Shown here in pieces: positions 35,501 to 42,395 of a DNA stretch of 64,000 nucleotides. Both the position numbers and the translations under genes were made by a program. Source of the stretch: Mycobacterium ahvazicum (GTDB lineage: Bacteria; Actinomycetota; Actinomycetes; Mycobacteriales; Mycobacteriaceae); assembly GCF_900176255.2 (NCBI RefSeq), contig NZ_FXEG02000003.1, positions 1,240,001-1,304,000 on the forward strand. Reading direction: 5' to 3'. Positions within the stretch are counted from its first letter, which is position 1, and each line of letters opens with the position of its first letter. A model generated the notes under the pieces. The model was not told the origin of the DNA, made no database searches, and worked only from the letters and a program-made list of their open reading frames with translations.

Positions 35501-38500
35501 GAAGACGCCGGTTCGGCTGCCACGTAACGCACCCGGCGCGTACCCGGCGCGTTCCAGCCCCTCCCAAACGGTTTCGAGCATTAGTCGCTGCTGCGGTTCG
35601 ATCCAAACCGCCTCGCGCGGTGAGATGCCGAAGAATTCCGGATCGAATCCGTCGATCTCGTCGAGGAATCCGCCGAAGCGCGTGTAGGTCTTGCCCGGTG
35701 TCTCGGGGTCCGGATCGTAGAACTCGTCGATGTCGAAGCGGTCCTCCGGAACTTCCCGGATCGCATCGACACCGCTGGACAGCAACTCCCAGAAGGCTTC
35801 CGGGTCGGGCGCGCCGGGGAATCGGCACGACACCGCGACGATCGCGATCGGTTCGTCCGTGCGCGTCGTCACCGCTGCCACCGGCCGAGGCGCCGACTGC
35901 ACGCTGAGCTCGAGAACATCGCCGAGCAGGTAGTCGGCCACGTCGGACAGCCGCGGGTGATCCATCACCAGGGTGATGGGAATCTCCCGGCCGACCCCGT
36001 GCTCGATCCGGCGCCGTAATTCGACGGCCATCAGTGAGTCCATGCCGAGGTCGAAGAAACCCGCGTCCTCGCGGATCTCCGCGACATCGACCCGCGTCAC
36101 CTCGGCGACCGCGTCACGCAGGTAATCGGTGAGCAGCCGCTTACGTTGCTGCAGTGGGGCGTTGGTCAGTTGCTCGACGAGTTCGGTCTTCCCCGACGGC
36201 GTCACGGGCGGCACCGCACCGGGCACCTCGCGCTCCAATTCCGTCAGGAACGCCCGTCGGCCGGCCTGCTCGTAGAGCGGCAGGAAGCGGGCCCAGTCGA
36301 TCCGGGCCACCACGCCCTGCGCGGACGCCGACGCGGCGGCATCGGCCAGCCCCGCTAGCGCATCGGCGGGTGACAGCGTACGGATGCCGCGCTTATCCAG
36401 TCGCGCACGGGACTGGGCGTCGGCCATACCCGCCGACCAGGGACCGAAGTTGACGCTTGTCCCCGAGACGCCTCGTTCGCGCAGGCGCCAGGCCAGCCCG
36501 TCGAGGAACGCGTTGGCCGCGCCGTAGGCGGTCTGACCGTATCCGCCCCATACCGACGCGATCGAGGACGTGCTGAGGAAGAAATCGAGCCGCAGGTCGG
36601 CCGCCGCCTCGCTCAGATGCCAAGCACCCCAGACTTTCCCGGCGAAGACGCGGTCGACTTCGGCGTCATCGAGGTCACTCAGCGGGGTGGTGCCGATCTC
36701 ACCGGCGGCGTGCACGATGCCGGCCAACGGCGGCTGCAGACCGGCCAACAGCCGGGTGACGTCGTGCGCGTCGGCGACGTCGGCGGCGATGGCTCGGATC
36801 TGGCAGCCATGCTGGGCGGCCAGCGCGTCGATACGCTTTTGTGCGGCTTCACCGGGCGAACGACGGCTGGTCAGAACGAGATGCTTGGCGCCTTGGGCGG
36901 CCAGGTAGCCGGCGATCTCCAGTCCGATCGAACCCAGCCCTCCGGTCACCAAATACGTTGCATCAGCATGTATTTCCAGCGGAGTTCCGCTCGGCTGTGG
37001 GCCCCGTCGAACCAGCCGCGGCACGTAGACGGTTTGATCGCGCAGCGCCACTTGGTCTTCACGCGACGCCGAATCCTGCGACGTCGAGATCCGGCCGAGG
37101 AGACGGGCCCACTCGTCGGCGGTGCCGTCGGCCAGATCCGCCAGTCCGCCCCACAGCTGCGGATGTTCCAGCGACGCGGCACGCCCGAATCCCCACAGCG
37201 AGCTCTGCTCCGGCACCACGGTGTCCCGGTCAACGACTCGCTGGGCGCCGGCCGTTACCAGCCAGATGGGGGCGCGCAGGTCGGCGGCGACCGCGGCGCG
37301 GAAAAGGCGCCGCGTTCCGCCCAGGATCCGGTGTTGCATCCGCAACAGTGACTGCATCGACGACGCGGCCTGCCCACCCAGATCCGCATCCACCGCCGCA
37401 ACGCTGACAATGCGCAGCGCCGAATCCGCCTGTGCCGCAGCGCGCAACGCATCGGCGAACTGATCCTCCTCGGCGTCGGACATCGGCAACCCGAGGAACC
37501 GATACCGCTGTCCACGGGCGACGAGTTCGTCGACCAACGGCTGCAGGGCCGGAGAATCCTGGCCGATCAGCAGCAGCTCCTCGCCGGCTTGCGCGCGGGA
37601 CGGCGCAGCAGGGGCTTTCTCCCACCGGATCTCGTAACGGTCGTCGGCGATAGACCGGGTAGTCCGTTCTTGATTATGTTGTGCCGCAAGCTTCGTCAGC
37701 ACGCGCAGGATTTGAGGATCGTCGCCGTCGGCGTCGAGCAAGGCCGCCAGTTCCTCGATCCGGCCGTCCTCGAGCAGACGGACGGCTTCGGTAGGTGGGC
37801 CGCCGGGCCGCTGCTGGTGGTCGGGGCGGTCGCGGTCGTCGCGGAACCAATATTGGCGACGCTCAAACGGATAGGTGGGCAGATCCAGTTTGCGCGCCTG
37901 CGCCTGCCGCAAGGCGGCGAATTCGGGCAGGTGGCCCAACACGTACGCCTCGGCAACGGCTTCGGTGATTTGTCGGTGGTCGGCGGTGTTGCGCCGCAAC
38001 GATGCGATCGCCCGCGGCGCGGTGGCCGGCTCGGGCCAGCAGCTCAGCGCCGCCGCGGTGAGCACCGGTCGTGGGCCGACCTCGAGCAAGACCTTGCAAT
38101 TGAGCCCGGCGAGGGTGTGCGCGCTTTTGGCGAATTGCACCGGTTGGCGTGCGTGCCGCCGCCAGTAGGCACCGTCGAGCTTCACGCTGCGGCCGAGCGC
38201 GGCGCCGGTTCGGTTGTCAATCAACATCCGTTGTGGTGCAGCGTAATCGAACCGATCCGCAAACGACTCGAATTCGTCCAGAATCGGGTCGAGCAGCGCC
38301 GAGTGGAACGCGTGGCTGGTGTCGAGCCACTCGCACCGGACACCGTCGGCAGCCAGCCCCGCAACGGCTAGTTCCAAATCCGCTGCAGGCCCTGACAATA
38401 CGGTATTCGCGCCGTTGTAGGCGGCGACCGACAGGCTCGGGAAGTCATTGGTCAGGTTCTCGACACGCTCGGCGGCGGTGAACACTGCGACCATCCGGCC

Positions 38501-40531
38501 ACCTTCGGGCAAGCTCGCGAAGAGGCGACCGCGTTCGGCCATCAGCACCGCGCCATCCTCGAGACCGACGACGCCCGCGACGCAGGCCGCCGAATACTGG
38601 CCGACGCTGTGGCCGAGCACGACGTCCGGCTCGAAACCCCACGACTGCCACAGCCGGGCCATGCCCATCTCCACCGCGAACAAGGCGGGCTGTGCGTAAG
38701 AGGTCTGCCGCAGCGTCGCTTCGCCATCGGGGCCGTCGATATCGAAAACAACGTCCAGTAACGGCTTTTCGAGAATCGAAGCGACCGCTGCCGCGCAGCG
38801 GTTCAGCGTCTCGGCGAACACCGGCTCGGTGTCGAACAACTCCCGGGCCATGCCGGGGTATTGGCTGCCCTGCCCGGTGAACAGCCACGCGGTCTTCGGG
38901 GTGTCATGGGATTCGCCGCGGAACAAACCGGGCGCCGGCCGGTCGTCGGCAAGTGCGCCGAGGAGCTCCATCGCGGATTCTCGCGAGTTGACCACCAACG
39001 CGGCGCGGTGCTCCAAGTGCGCTCGCCCCGTGCCCGCGGTGAAGCACACGTCGGCCAGGGAGGCCTGCGGGTGGGTGCTCAACCAGCTGCGGTACTCGCC
39101 GGCGAGCCGCACCAATGCGGCGGGGGTTCGGGCCGAGAGCGGAAGAATGCGCAACCGTCGGTCCCCGGGCTGCTCGACCGGAACCGGTGCGGCCAGCGGT
39201 GCTGCCGCGTGCGCTGGCGCTTCGGAGACAATGACGTGCGCGTTGGTCCCCGCGAACCCAAAAGAGCTGACCCCGGCAATGCGCGGCCGACCGTTGCGTT
39301 CCCAGGCAGTGGCCTCGTCGACCACCCGCACCGCAAGGCGGTCCCAGGGAATGTGCGGCGACGGGTTCTCGAAGTGGAGGTGCTGCGGCAGCAGCTCGTT
39401 CTCGAGCGAGAGAATGACTTTGATCACACCGGCGATACCCGCGGCCGCTTCCAGGTGACCGATGTTGGTCTTCACCGACCCCATCAGCAGCGGTTGGCTG
39501 GGTTCGCGGCCGGCGCCGAGCACCTCACCGGCGGCCTGGGCCTCGATGGGGTCGCCCAGCGATGTCCCGGTGCCGTGCGCTTCCAAGTACCCGACGTCGC
39601 GGGGCTGGAGGTCGGCGCGCTTCAACGCCTCGGCGATGACCCGTTGCTGGGCAACGCCGTTCGGCACCGTCAATCCACCCGATGCACCGTCCTGGTTGAT
39701 CGCGCTGCCGCGGATCACGGCCCGAATCCGGTCACCGTCGCGAATCGCGTCGTCCAGGCGCTTGATCACGATGACGCCGCATCCCTCGCCCCGAACATAG
39801 CCGTCGGCGGCCGCGTCGAATGTCTTGCACCGGCCGTCCGGCGCGAGCATGTGAGCACTGGAGAACGTGATCATGGTTGCCGGCGTGAGCAGAACGTTCG
39901 CCCCCCCGGCCAGCGCGAGGTCGCATTCGCCGAGGCGAAGCGCTTGGCAGGCCTGATGGATCGCCACCAGCGACGAGCTGCACGCCGTGTCGACGGCGAC
40001 CGCGGGACCCTGCAGCCCGAGTCGATAGCTGATTCGGCCCGCCGCAGCGGCATTCGAGGTACCGATGGCCATGTAGGCCTCGATCTCGGGGTAAGTCAGC
40101 TCGTCGGACGCCATTCCGAGGTAGTCGTGGGTCGCCAGACCGACGAAGACGCCAGTGTTGCTGTTGGCCAGGGCCGTTGGCGCAGTGCCCGAATGCTCCA
40201 CCGCACGCCATGCCGTCTCCAGCAAGATCCGGTGTTGCGGGTCCATCAATCTGACCTCGCGCGTCGACATGCCGAAAAACGGCGCGTCGAAGCCCGTCAC
40301 GTCATCGACGAATCCGGCACGACGGGTCACGACCTTGCCCGGTGCGCCCGGTTCCGGGTCGAAGAATTCGTCGACGTCCCAGCGGTCCCGCGGCACCTCG
40401 GATATCGCATCCCGGCCGTGCCGCAACACATCCCAGAACTCATCCGCATCCGCGGCACCCGGAAACCGAGCGGCGTAGCCGACGATCGCGAAACCCGAAG
40501 CCGGCTCGTCCAGCTCTTCGACGGATGCCAT
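29516..40531 (-). CDS. pks: Bimodular type I polyketide synthase of the trehalose polyphleate locus
   Basis: A 3,671-residue synthase. Module 1: KS (Cys184 in DTACSSSLVA), AT (Ser642 in GHSVGQYSAA), KR (TYLVTGGLGSIG near 1197) and ACP (Ser1499 in LGMDSLMAVEL). Module 2: KS (Cys1731 in DTACSSALVA), AT (Ser2192 in GHSVGQYAAA), DH (His2490 in HVIYGTVVVPG), ER (RVLIHAASGGVGLAAIQMAQ near 3112), KR (SYLITGGLGAIG near 3302) and ACP (Ser3600 in LGTDSLMAIEL). There is no thioesterase. Both ATs carry HAFH, the malonyl-type specificity motif, so chains should be unbranched. Repeated use of both modules would add four carbons per round, the repeat length of phleic acids. Module 1 lacks its own DH, so the double bond needs module 2 DH or another enzyme. 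Start at ATG 40531 with GGGAGGTCAAGG upstream. Divergent from papA. Confidence 0.9.
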   Translation of the reverse strand: MASVEELDEPASGFAIVGYAARFPGAADADEFWDVLRHGRDAISEVPRDRWDVDEFFDPEPGAPGKVVTRRAGFVDDVTGFDAPFFGMSTREVRLMDPQHRILLETAWRAVEHSGTAPTALANSNTGVFVGLATHDYLGMASDELTYPEIEAYMAIGTSNAAAAGRISYRLGLQGPAVAVDTACSSSLVAIHQACQALRLGECDLALAGGANVLLTPATMITFSSAHMLAPDGRCKTFDAAADGYVRGEGCGVIVIKRLDDAIRDGDRIRAVIRGSAINQDGASGGLTVPNGVAQQRVIAEALKRADLQPRDVGYLEAHGTGTSLGDPIEAQAAGEVLGAGREPSQPLLMGSVKTNIGHLEAAAGIAGVIKVILSLENELLPQHLHFENPSPHIPWDRLAVRVVDEATAWERNGRPRIAGVSSFGFAGTNAHVIVSEAPAHAAAPLAAPVPVEQPGDRRLRILPLSARTPAALVRLAGEYRSWLSTHPQASLADVCFTAGTGRAHLEHRAALVVNSRESAMELLGALADDRPAPGLFRGESHDTPKTAWLFTGQGSQYPGMARELFDTEPVFAETLNRCAAAVASILEKPLLDVVFDIDGPDGEATLRQTSYAQPALFAVEMGMARLWQSWGFEPDVVLGHSVGQYSAACVAGVVGLEDGAVLMAERGRLFASLPEGGRMVAVFTAAERVENLTNDFPSLSVAAYNGANTVLSGPAADLELAVAGLAADGVRCEWLDTSHAFHSALLDPILDEFESFADRFDYAAPQRMLIDNRTGAALGRSVKLDGAYWRRHARQPVQFAKSAHTLAGLNCKVLLEVGPRPVLTAAALSCWPEPATAPRAIASLRRNTADHRQITEAVAEAYVLGHLPEFAALRQAQARKLDLPTYPFERRQYWFRDDRDRPDHQQRPGGPPTEAVRLLEDGRIEELAALLDADGDDPQILRVLTKLAAQHNQERTTRSIADDRYEIRWEKAPAAPSRAQAGEELLLIGQDSPALQPLVDELVARGQRYRFLGLPMSDAEEDQFADALRAAAQADSALRIVSVAAVDADLGGQAASSMQSLLRMQHRILGGTRRLFRAAVAADLRAPIWLVTAGAQRVVDRDTVVPEQSSLWGFGRAASLEHPQLWGGLADLADGTADEWARLLGRISTSQDSASREDQVALRDQTVYVPRLVRRGPQPSGTPLEIHADATYLVTGGLGSIGLEIAGYLAAQGAKHLVLTSRRSPGEAAQKRIDALAAQHGCQIRAIAADVADAHDVTRLLAGLQPPLAGIVHAAGEIGTTPLSDLDDAEVDRVFAGKVWGAWHLSEAAADLRLDFFLSTSSIASVWGGYGQTAYGAANAFLDGLAWRLRERGVSGTSVNFGPWSAGMADAQSRARLDKRGIRTLSPADALAGLADAAASASAQGVVARIDWARFLPLYEQAGRRAFLTELEREVPGAVPPVTPSGKTELVEQLTNAPLQQRKRLLTDYLRDAVAEVTRVDVAEIREDAGFFDLGMDSLMAVELRRRIEHGVGREIPITLVMDHPRLSDVADYLLGDVLELSVQSAPRPVAAVTTRTDEPIAIVAVSCRFPGAPDPEAFWELLSSGVDAIREVPEDRFDIDEFYDPDPETPGKTYTRFGGFLDEIDGFDPEFFGISPREAVWIEPQQRLMLETVWEGLERAGYAPGALRGSRTGVFAGVAANEYAHLLSAEPIDKIEPYFITGNALNAIAGRVAFALGLEGPAVAVDTACSSALVAVHQACQALHAGDCDLALAGGVNVLLSPVTVIAASRARMLSPVGRCKTFDASADGYVRSEGCGILVLKRRSDAERDGDRVLAVIPGSAVNSDGASSGLTVPNGGAQQRLIGAALSRAGLVGGDVDYLEAHGTGTPLGDPIEVQAAAAVYGGSRSADRPLLMGSVKTNIGHTESASGAAGLIKVVLSLQHELLPQSLHFDTPSPHIPWESLPVRVVDESTPWQANGRPRRAGVSSFGFTGTNAHVLIEEAPACTGSAVEDPSDSADDAAVVDTGEVNVLALSARSPEALVALAQRYEAWLSAHPDADLADVCLTAGTGRSHFEHRAALVVDSIEGAREGLAELAENRLRPGVVRGEHAHHPTTAWLFTGQGSQYPGMARELFDTEPVFADTVTRCAAAIEDMLPRPLLEVLFAADREAGEAVRHTSFAQPALFAIEMGLARLWQSWGVEPDVVLGHSVGQYAAACVAGVFSLEDGARLMAERGRMFGSLPEGGRMVAVFTDAKQAEQIAGEFPRVSVGAYNGPNTVLSGPGDDLEQIVAKFSDEGVRCTWLDTSHAFHSELLDPVLDEFELYAAQFEFAAPTLPLVCNRTGAVLTAQTPLDAQYWRRHSRQPVQFAESVRTVAALGCSVVMEIGPQPVLTAAAVQVWPEHLAAPRAIVSLRKGVADRRQIADALAAAYVGGHRPDFAALHRPNGRRLELPTYPFQRRRFWPKSSGIAIDGPAVSGILGSAKDLASGDSVYTSRLSVKSQPWLADHVIYGTVVVPGATYAAMALAAVGTPARAKDVFFYEPIILPEKSSREVQLTLHPHEDGDGWKFQVHSRPYGERGAEWPLNAEGAVVAGADGEPESEDDPVDEALERLNRMRPQELFETFADLELSWGPTWSGSLKSLWLGDGEAIGDIVVGEQLAEQLGAEPMHPVLMDLCTGVAFPAFPALLAAEQGVNDLFLPLRYGQVTLREKMPRRFYCRAKWHASALDSETQVFDLEYLDRDGRHLGGIREFTVKRAPREALLRGLGGDATRLLYTLGWHEVPLPVPSDDAGSVSGTWLIAGFEELAGKVAGCIPFDRNTDPELLGELLAQAHERGLPFAGVVWRSAAPTGTESSPESAARLETEIANLLSAVHTVQRGEVKLPGGLWITTERGVATESGEPVDPVQAALWGFGRTTINEEPALHCKLVDCDGSEEAVQALAGLLATPGSSLEEPELALRQGKLLASRLLPWSRSGHLTVPRSSDYILAPTERGAIDNLRLTEAEVSAPDEGYVQVRVEAAGLNFRDVLNVLGLYPGDPGPIGGDFAGTVTQLGGGVTGLEVGQRVYGFMQGAFASRFNVPAQLLAPIPDGVGAVAAATIPAAALTVRLAFDWAQVQPGDRVLIHAASGGVGLAAIQMAQQCGATVFATASTYKRATLRKLGVQYVYDSRTTDFADQILADTDGAGVDVVLNSLTNEGFLEATVRATAQNGRFAEIAKRDIWTPEQMAQVRPDIAYEIVALDTVTFQEPERIRGLLTEVSEGLGKGEWAPLPAEIYPLTEARAAFRRMQQARHIGKIVVQIPNPLAPRTDRSYLITGGLGAIGLHTASYLAQLGAGDIVLTSRRQPDVDAQRAIEEIAERFKCRVHVFAADVSDESEVEKLLERIRAELPPLAGVAHLAGVLDDALLSAQSLERFRTTLAPKAFGACHLDRLTKDDELDFFIVSSSVSSLFGSPGQSNYATANALLDGLVAQRRAQGLPATGANFGPWAQGGMASSEAAIANITAQGLIPLESSAALSALAEVVANGTGQATVLKANWQRAAKVLGSSRPPILDLVLPSAVGEVTGDSELLKQLMEIPVPQRAGFVTEFLQREVQHFLRLAQPPAATSRFLDLGTDSLMAIELRNRLHSQFGGKFTINATAVFDYPTIGGLAEYLVAQLPDAESPVGQAESSTEQVAGAEAVAGPEAS

Positions 40532-40832
40532 TTCCTTGACCTCCCCTGCGTTGGCGGATGAAGACTGGATCCCCACGGGCGGTTGCGCTTCAGAGTCATT
40601 TTCCGAAGGCCAGCACTGCAATCGCAGCACCCCCACCGCGCAACGACAGCCACTGTGTCCGCCGCTCTGCGTCTCCCGCCCGGGCGTTCGATCGCCACAA
40701 CCGCACGCCGGATCCGTCAGTGAGTGTAGGCCGTGGACCGCGCGTGTCTGCGGAGGCAATCGCCCGGCGGGTTATCTTGGTGGCGCCGCCAGTGGCCGGA
40801 CGGGGACTGTTTACACCGAGGGGGACGTAGTT
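40532..40832. promoter_or_regulatory. Divergent pks/papA intergenic region
   Basis: 301 bases separate the pks start from the papA start and must hold promoters for both arms of the lipid cluster. TTATCT (40772-40777) is a possible -10 for papA; I see no convincing -35 and no long dyad. No coding frame with family features was found in this stretch. Confidence 0.4.
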
Positions 40833-42254
40833 TTGCGCATCGGGAAAATTACGATCGGCGCGCTCGATGATTGGACGCTGACCCCGGGCTCCGTCACCTC
40901 GTGGCACCCGACGGATGCGGCAAAAGACAAGGTCCGACAAGCGCCGGTCAGCTCTGTGCCCGTCAGTTACATGCAGCGCCAGCACCTTCGGAATTACTGC
41001 GAACGGACGGCGGCGGGGCTGAACTTCTCCCGGCAGATCATCGCGACCTGTGAGTTAGCTGGGACTTGTGATGTCGCGGCGATGAACCACGCGGTCAACG
41101 CCTATCTGCGGCGACACGACACATTCCGCAGTTGGTTCGCACAAGCCGACACCGGTGAGTTCGTCCGGCATACCCTGCACGATCCGGCGGATATCGAGTT
41201 CGCGCCAATCGACCACGGCCAGATGACCGTTGACGAAATACACGCTCATGTCGTGGCCATACCAAACCCGTTGCAGTGGGGCTGTTTCACTTTCGGGATC
41301 ATCCAGAACGAGAGCCATTTCACATTTTTTGCCGCCATGGATCACGTGCACGGGGACGCGACGCTGATCGGCACCACGATGATGGAAGCCAACGGAATGT
41401 ATTCGGCCCTGAGCAGCGGCGGTGCGGCGCTGGCTCTCCCCGATGCCGGTAGCTTCGACGAATTCTGCATCCGCGAACACGAGTACACCTCGACATTGAC
41501 CGTCGATTCGCCCGAGGTGCGTGCGTGGATCGACTTCGCCGACAACAACAATGGCGGGTTCCCTGAGTTCCCGCTACCACTGGGCAACCCGTTGGAGTCC
41601 AGTCGCAGTCAGATGACCTCCGAACTTCTGATGGACGTGGCCCAGACGGAGCGATTCGAATCCGCCTGCACCGCCGCCGGTGCACGCTTCGTCGGTGGCC
41701 TGTTCGCCTGCTTCGCCCTGCTCGAGCATGAATTCACCGGCGCCCTGACGTATTACGGACTCACGCCTAGAGATTCGCGCACCGCCGCCGACAATTTCAT
41801 GACACAGGGCTGGTTTACCGGATTGATTCCGATCACCGTGCCCATCGCGGCCGCGTCTTTCGGTGATGCGGCATGGGCCGCACAGGCCTCCTTTGATTCC
41901 AGTCTGGACATGGCGAAGGTGCCGTACTACCGCGTACTGGAATTGGCGCCGTGGCTGCGCTGGCCGCAGCCAAACTTTCCAGTGTCGAACTTCTTTCATG
42001 GCGGCGCCGCTCCGCTCAATGCGATTCTCGCCGCGGCCGAGTTGGGCCTCGCGGACAATATCGGGATCTATCCCGACGGCCGGTACTCCTATCAGCTGAC
42101 CATTTACGTATTCCGGTACGGCGAGGGCACCGTCATGGCGATCATGCACCCCGACAATCCGGTCGCCCTGAAATCAGTCAGCCGCTACATGGCGGCTATG
42201 AAGTCCGTATGCGGCCGCGTCGCCGGCAGTGGGCACTGGGGGCGCGTCGCGTAG
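40833..42254 (+). CDS. papA3: Polyketide-associated acyltransferase (PapA3-type)
   Basis: A 473-residue condensation-fold acyltransferase. The opening LRIGKITIGALDDWTLTPGS is the conserved start of mycobacterial PapA proteins, here from a TTG at 40833 with GAGGGGG upstream; no ATG or GTG fits. The catalytic HxxxD motif is His171 to Asp175 in MDHVHGDA. It lies after the LNFSRQIIATCELAG acceptor-side strand. PapA3-type enzymes move acyl chains from a PKS or CoA onto trehalose. In the TPP pathway the product is a diacyltrehalose intermediate. First gene of the plus-strand arm, followed by mmpL after 141 bases. Gene symbol is by locus analogy. Confidence 0.85.
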   Translation: MRIGKITIGALDDWTLTPGSVTSWHPTDAAKDKVRQAPVSSVPVSYMQRQHLRNYCERTAAGLNFSRQIIATCELAGTCDVAAMNHAVNAYLRRHDTFRSWFAQADTGEFVRHTLHDPADIEFAPIDHGQMTVDEIHAHVVAIPNPLQWGCFTFGIIQNESHFTFFAAMDHVHGDATLIGTTMMEANGMYSALSSGGAALALPDAGSFDEFCIREHEYTSTLTVDSPEVRAWIDFADNNNGGFPEFPLPLGNPLESSRSQMTSELLMDVAQTERFESACTAAGARFVGGLFACFALLEHEFTGALTYYGLTPRDSRTAADNFMTQGWFTGLIPITVPIAAASFGDAAWAAQASFDSSLDMAKVPYYRVLELAPWLRWPQPNFPVSNFFHGGAAPLNAILAAAELGLADNIGIYPDGRYSYQLTIYVFRYGEGTVMAIMHPDNPVALKSVSRYMAAMKSVCGRVAGSGHWGRVA

Positions 42255-42395
42255 CGTGGGTCCATCCGAGGCTAGGGCTTTTCTCAAGTGCGCGAACTGC
42301 GGTCGCGCACGGTATGAACGAGCGCGGCGTGGCAGAACGCCGGCAAGCGCCGCCGGCGGGCACACCCGACCGCGCCGACCAGGGGCGAGGGCGAT

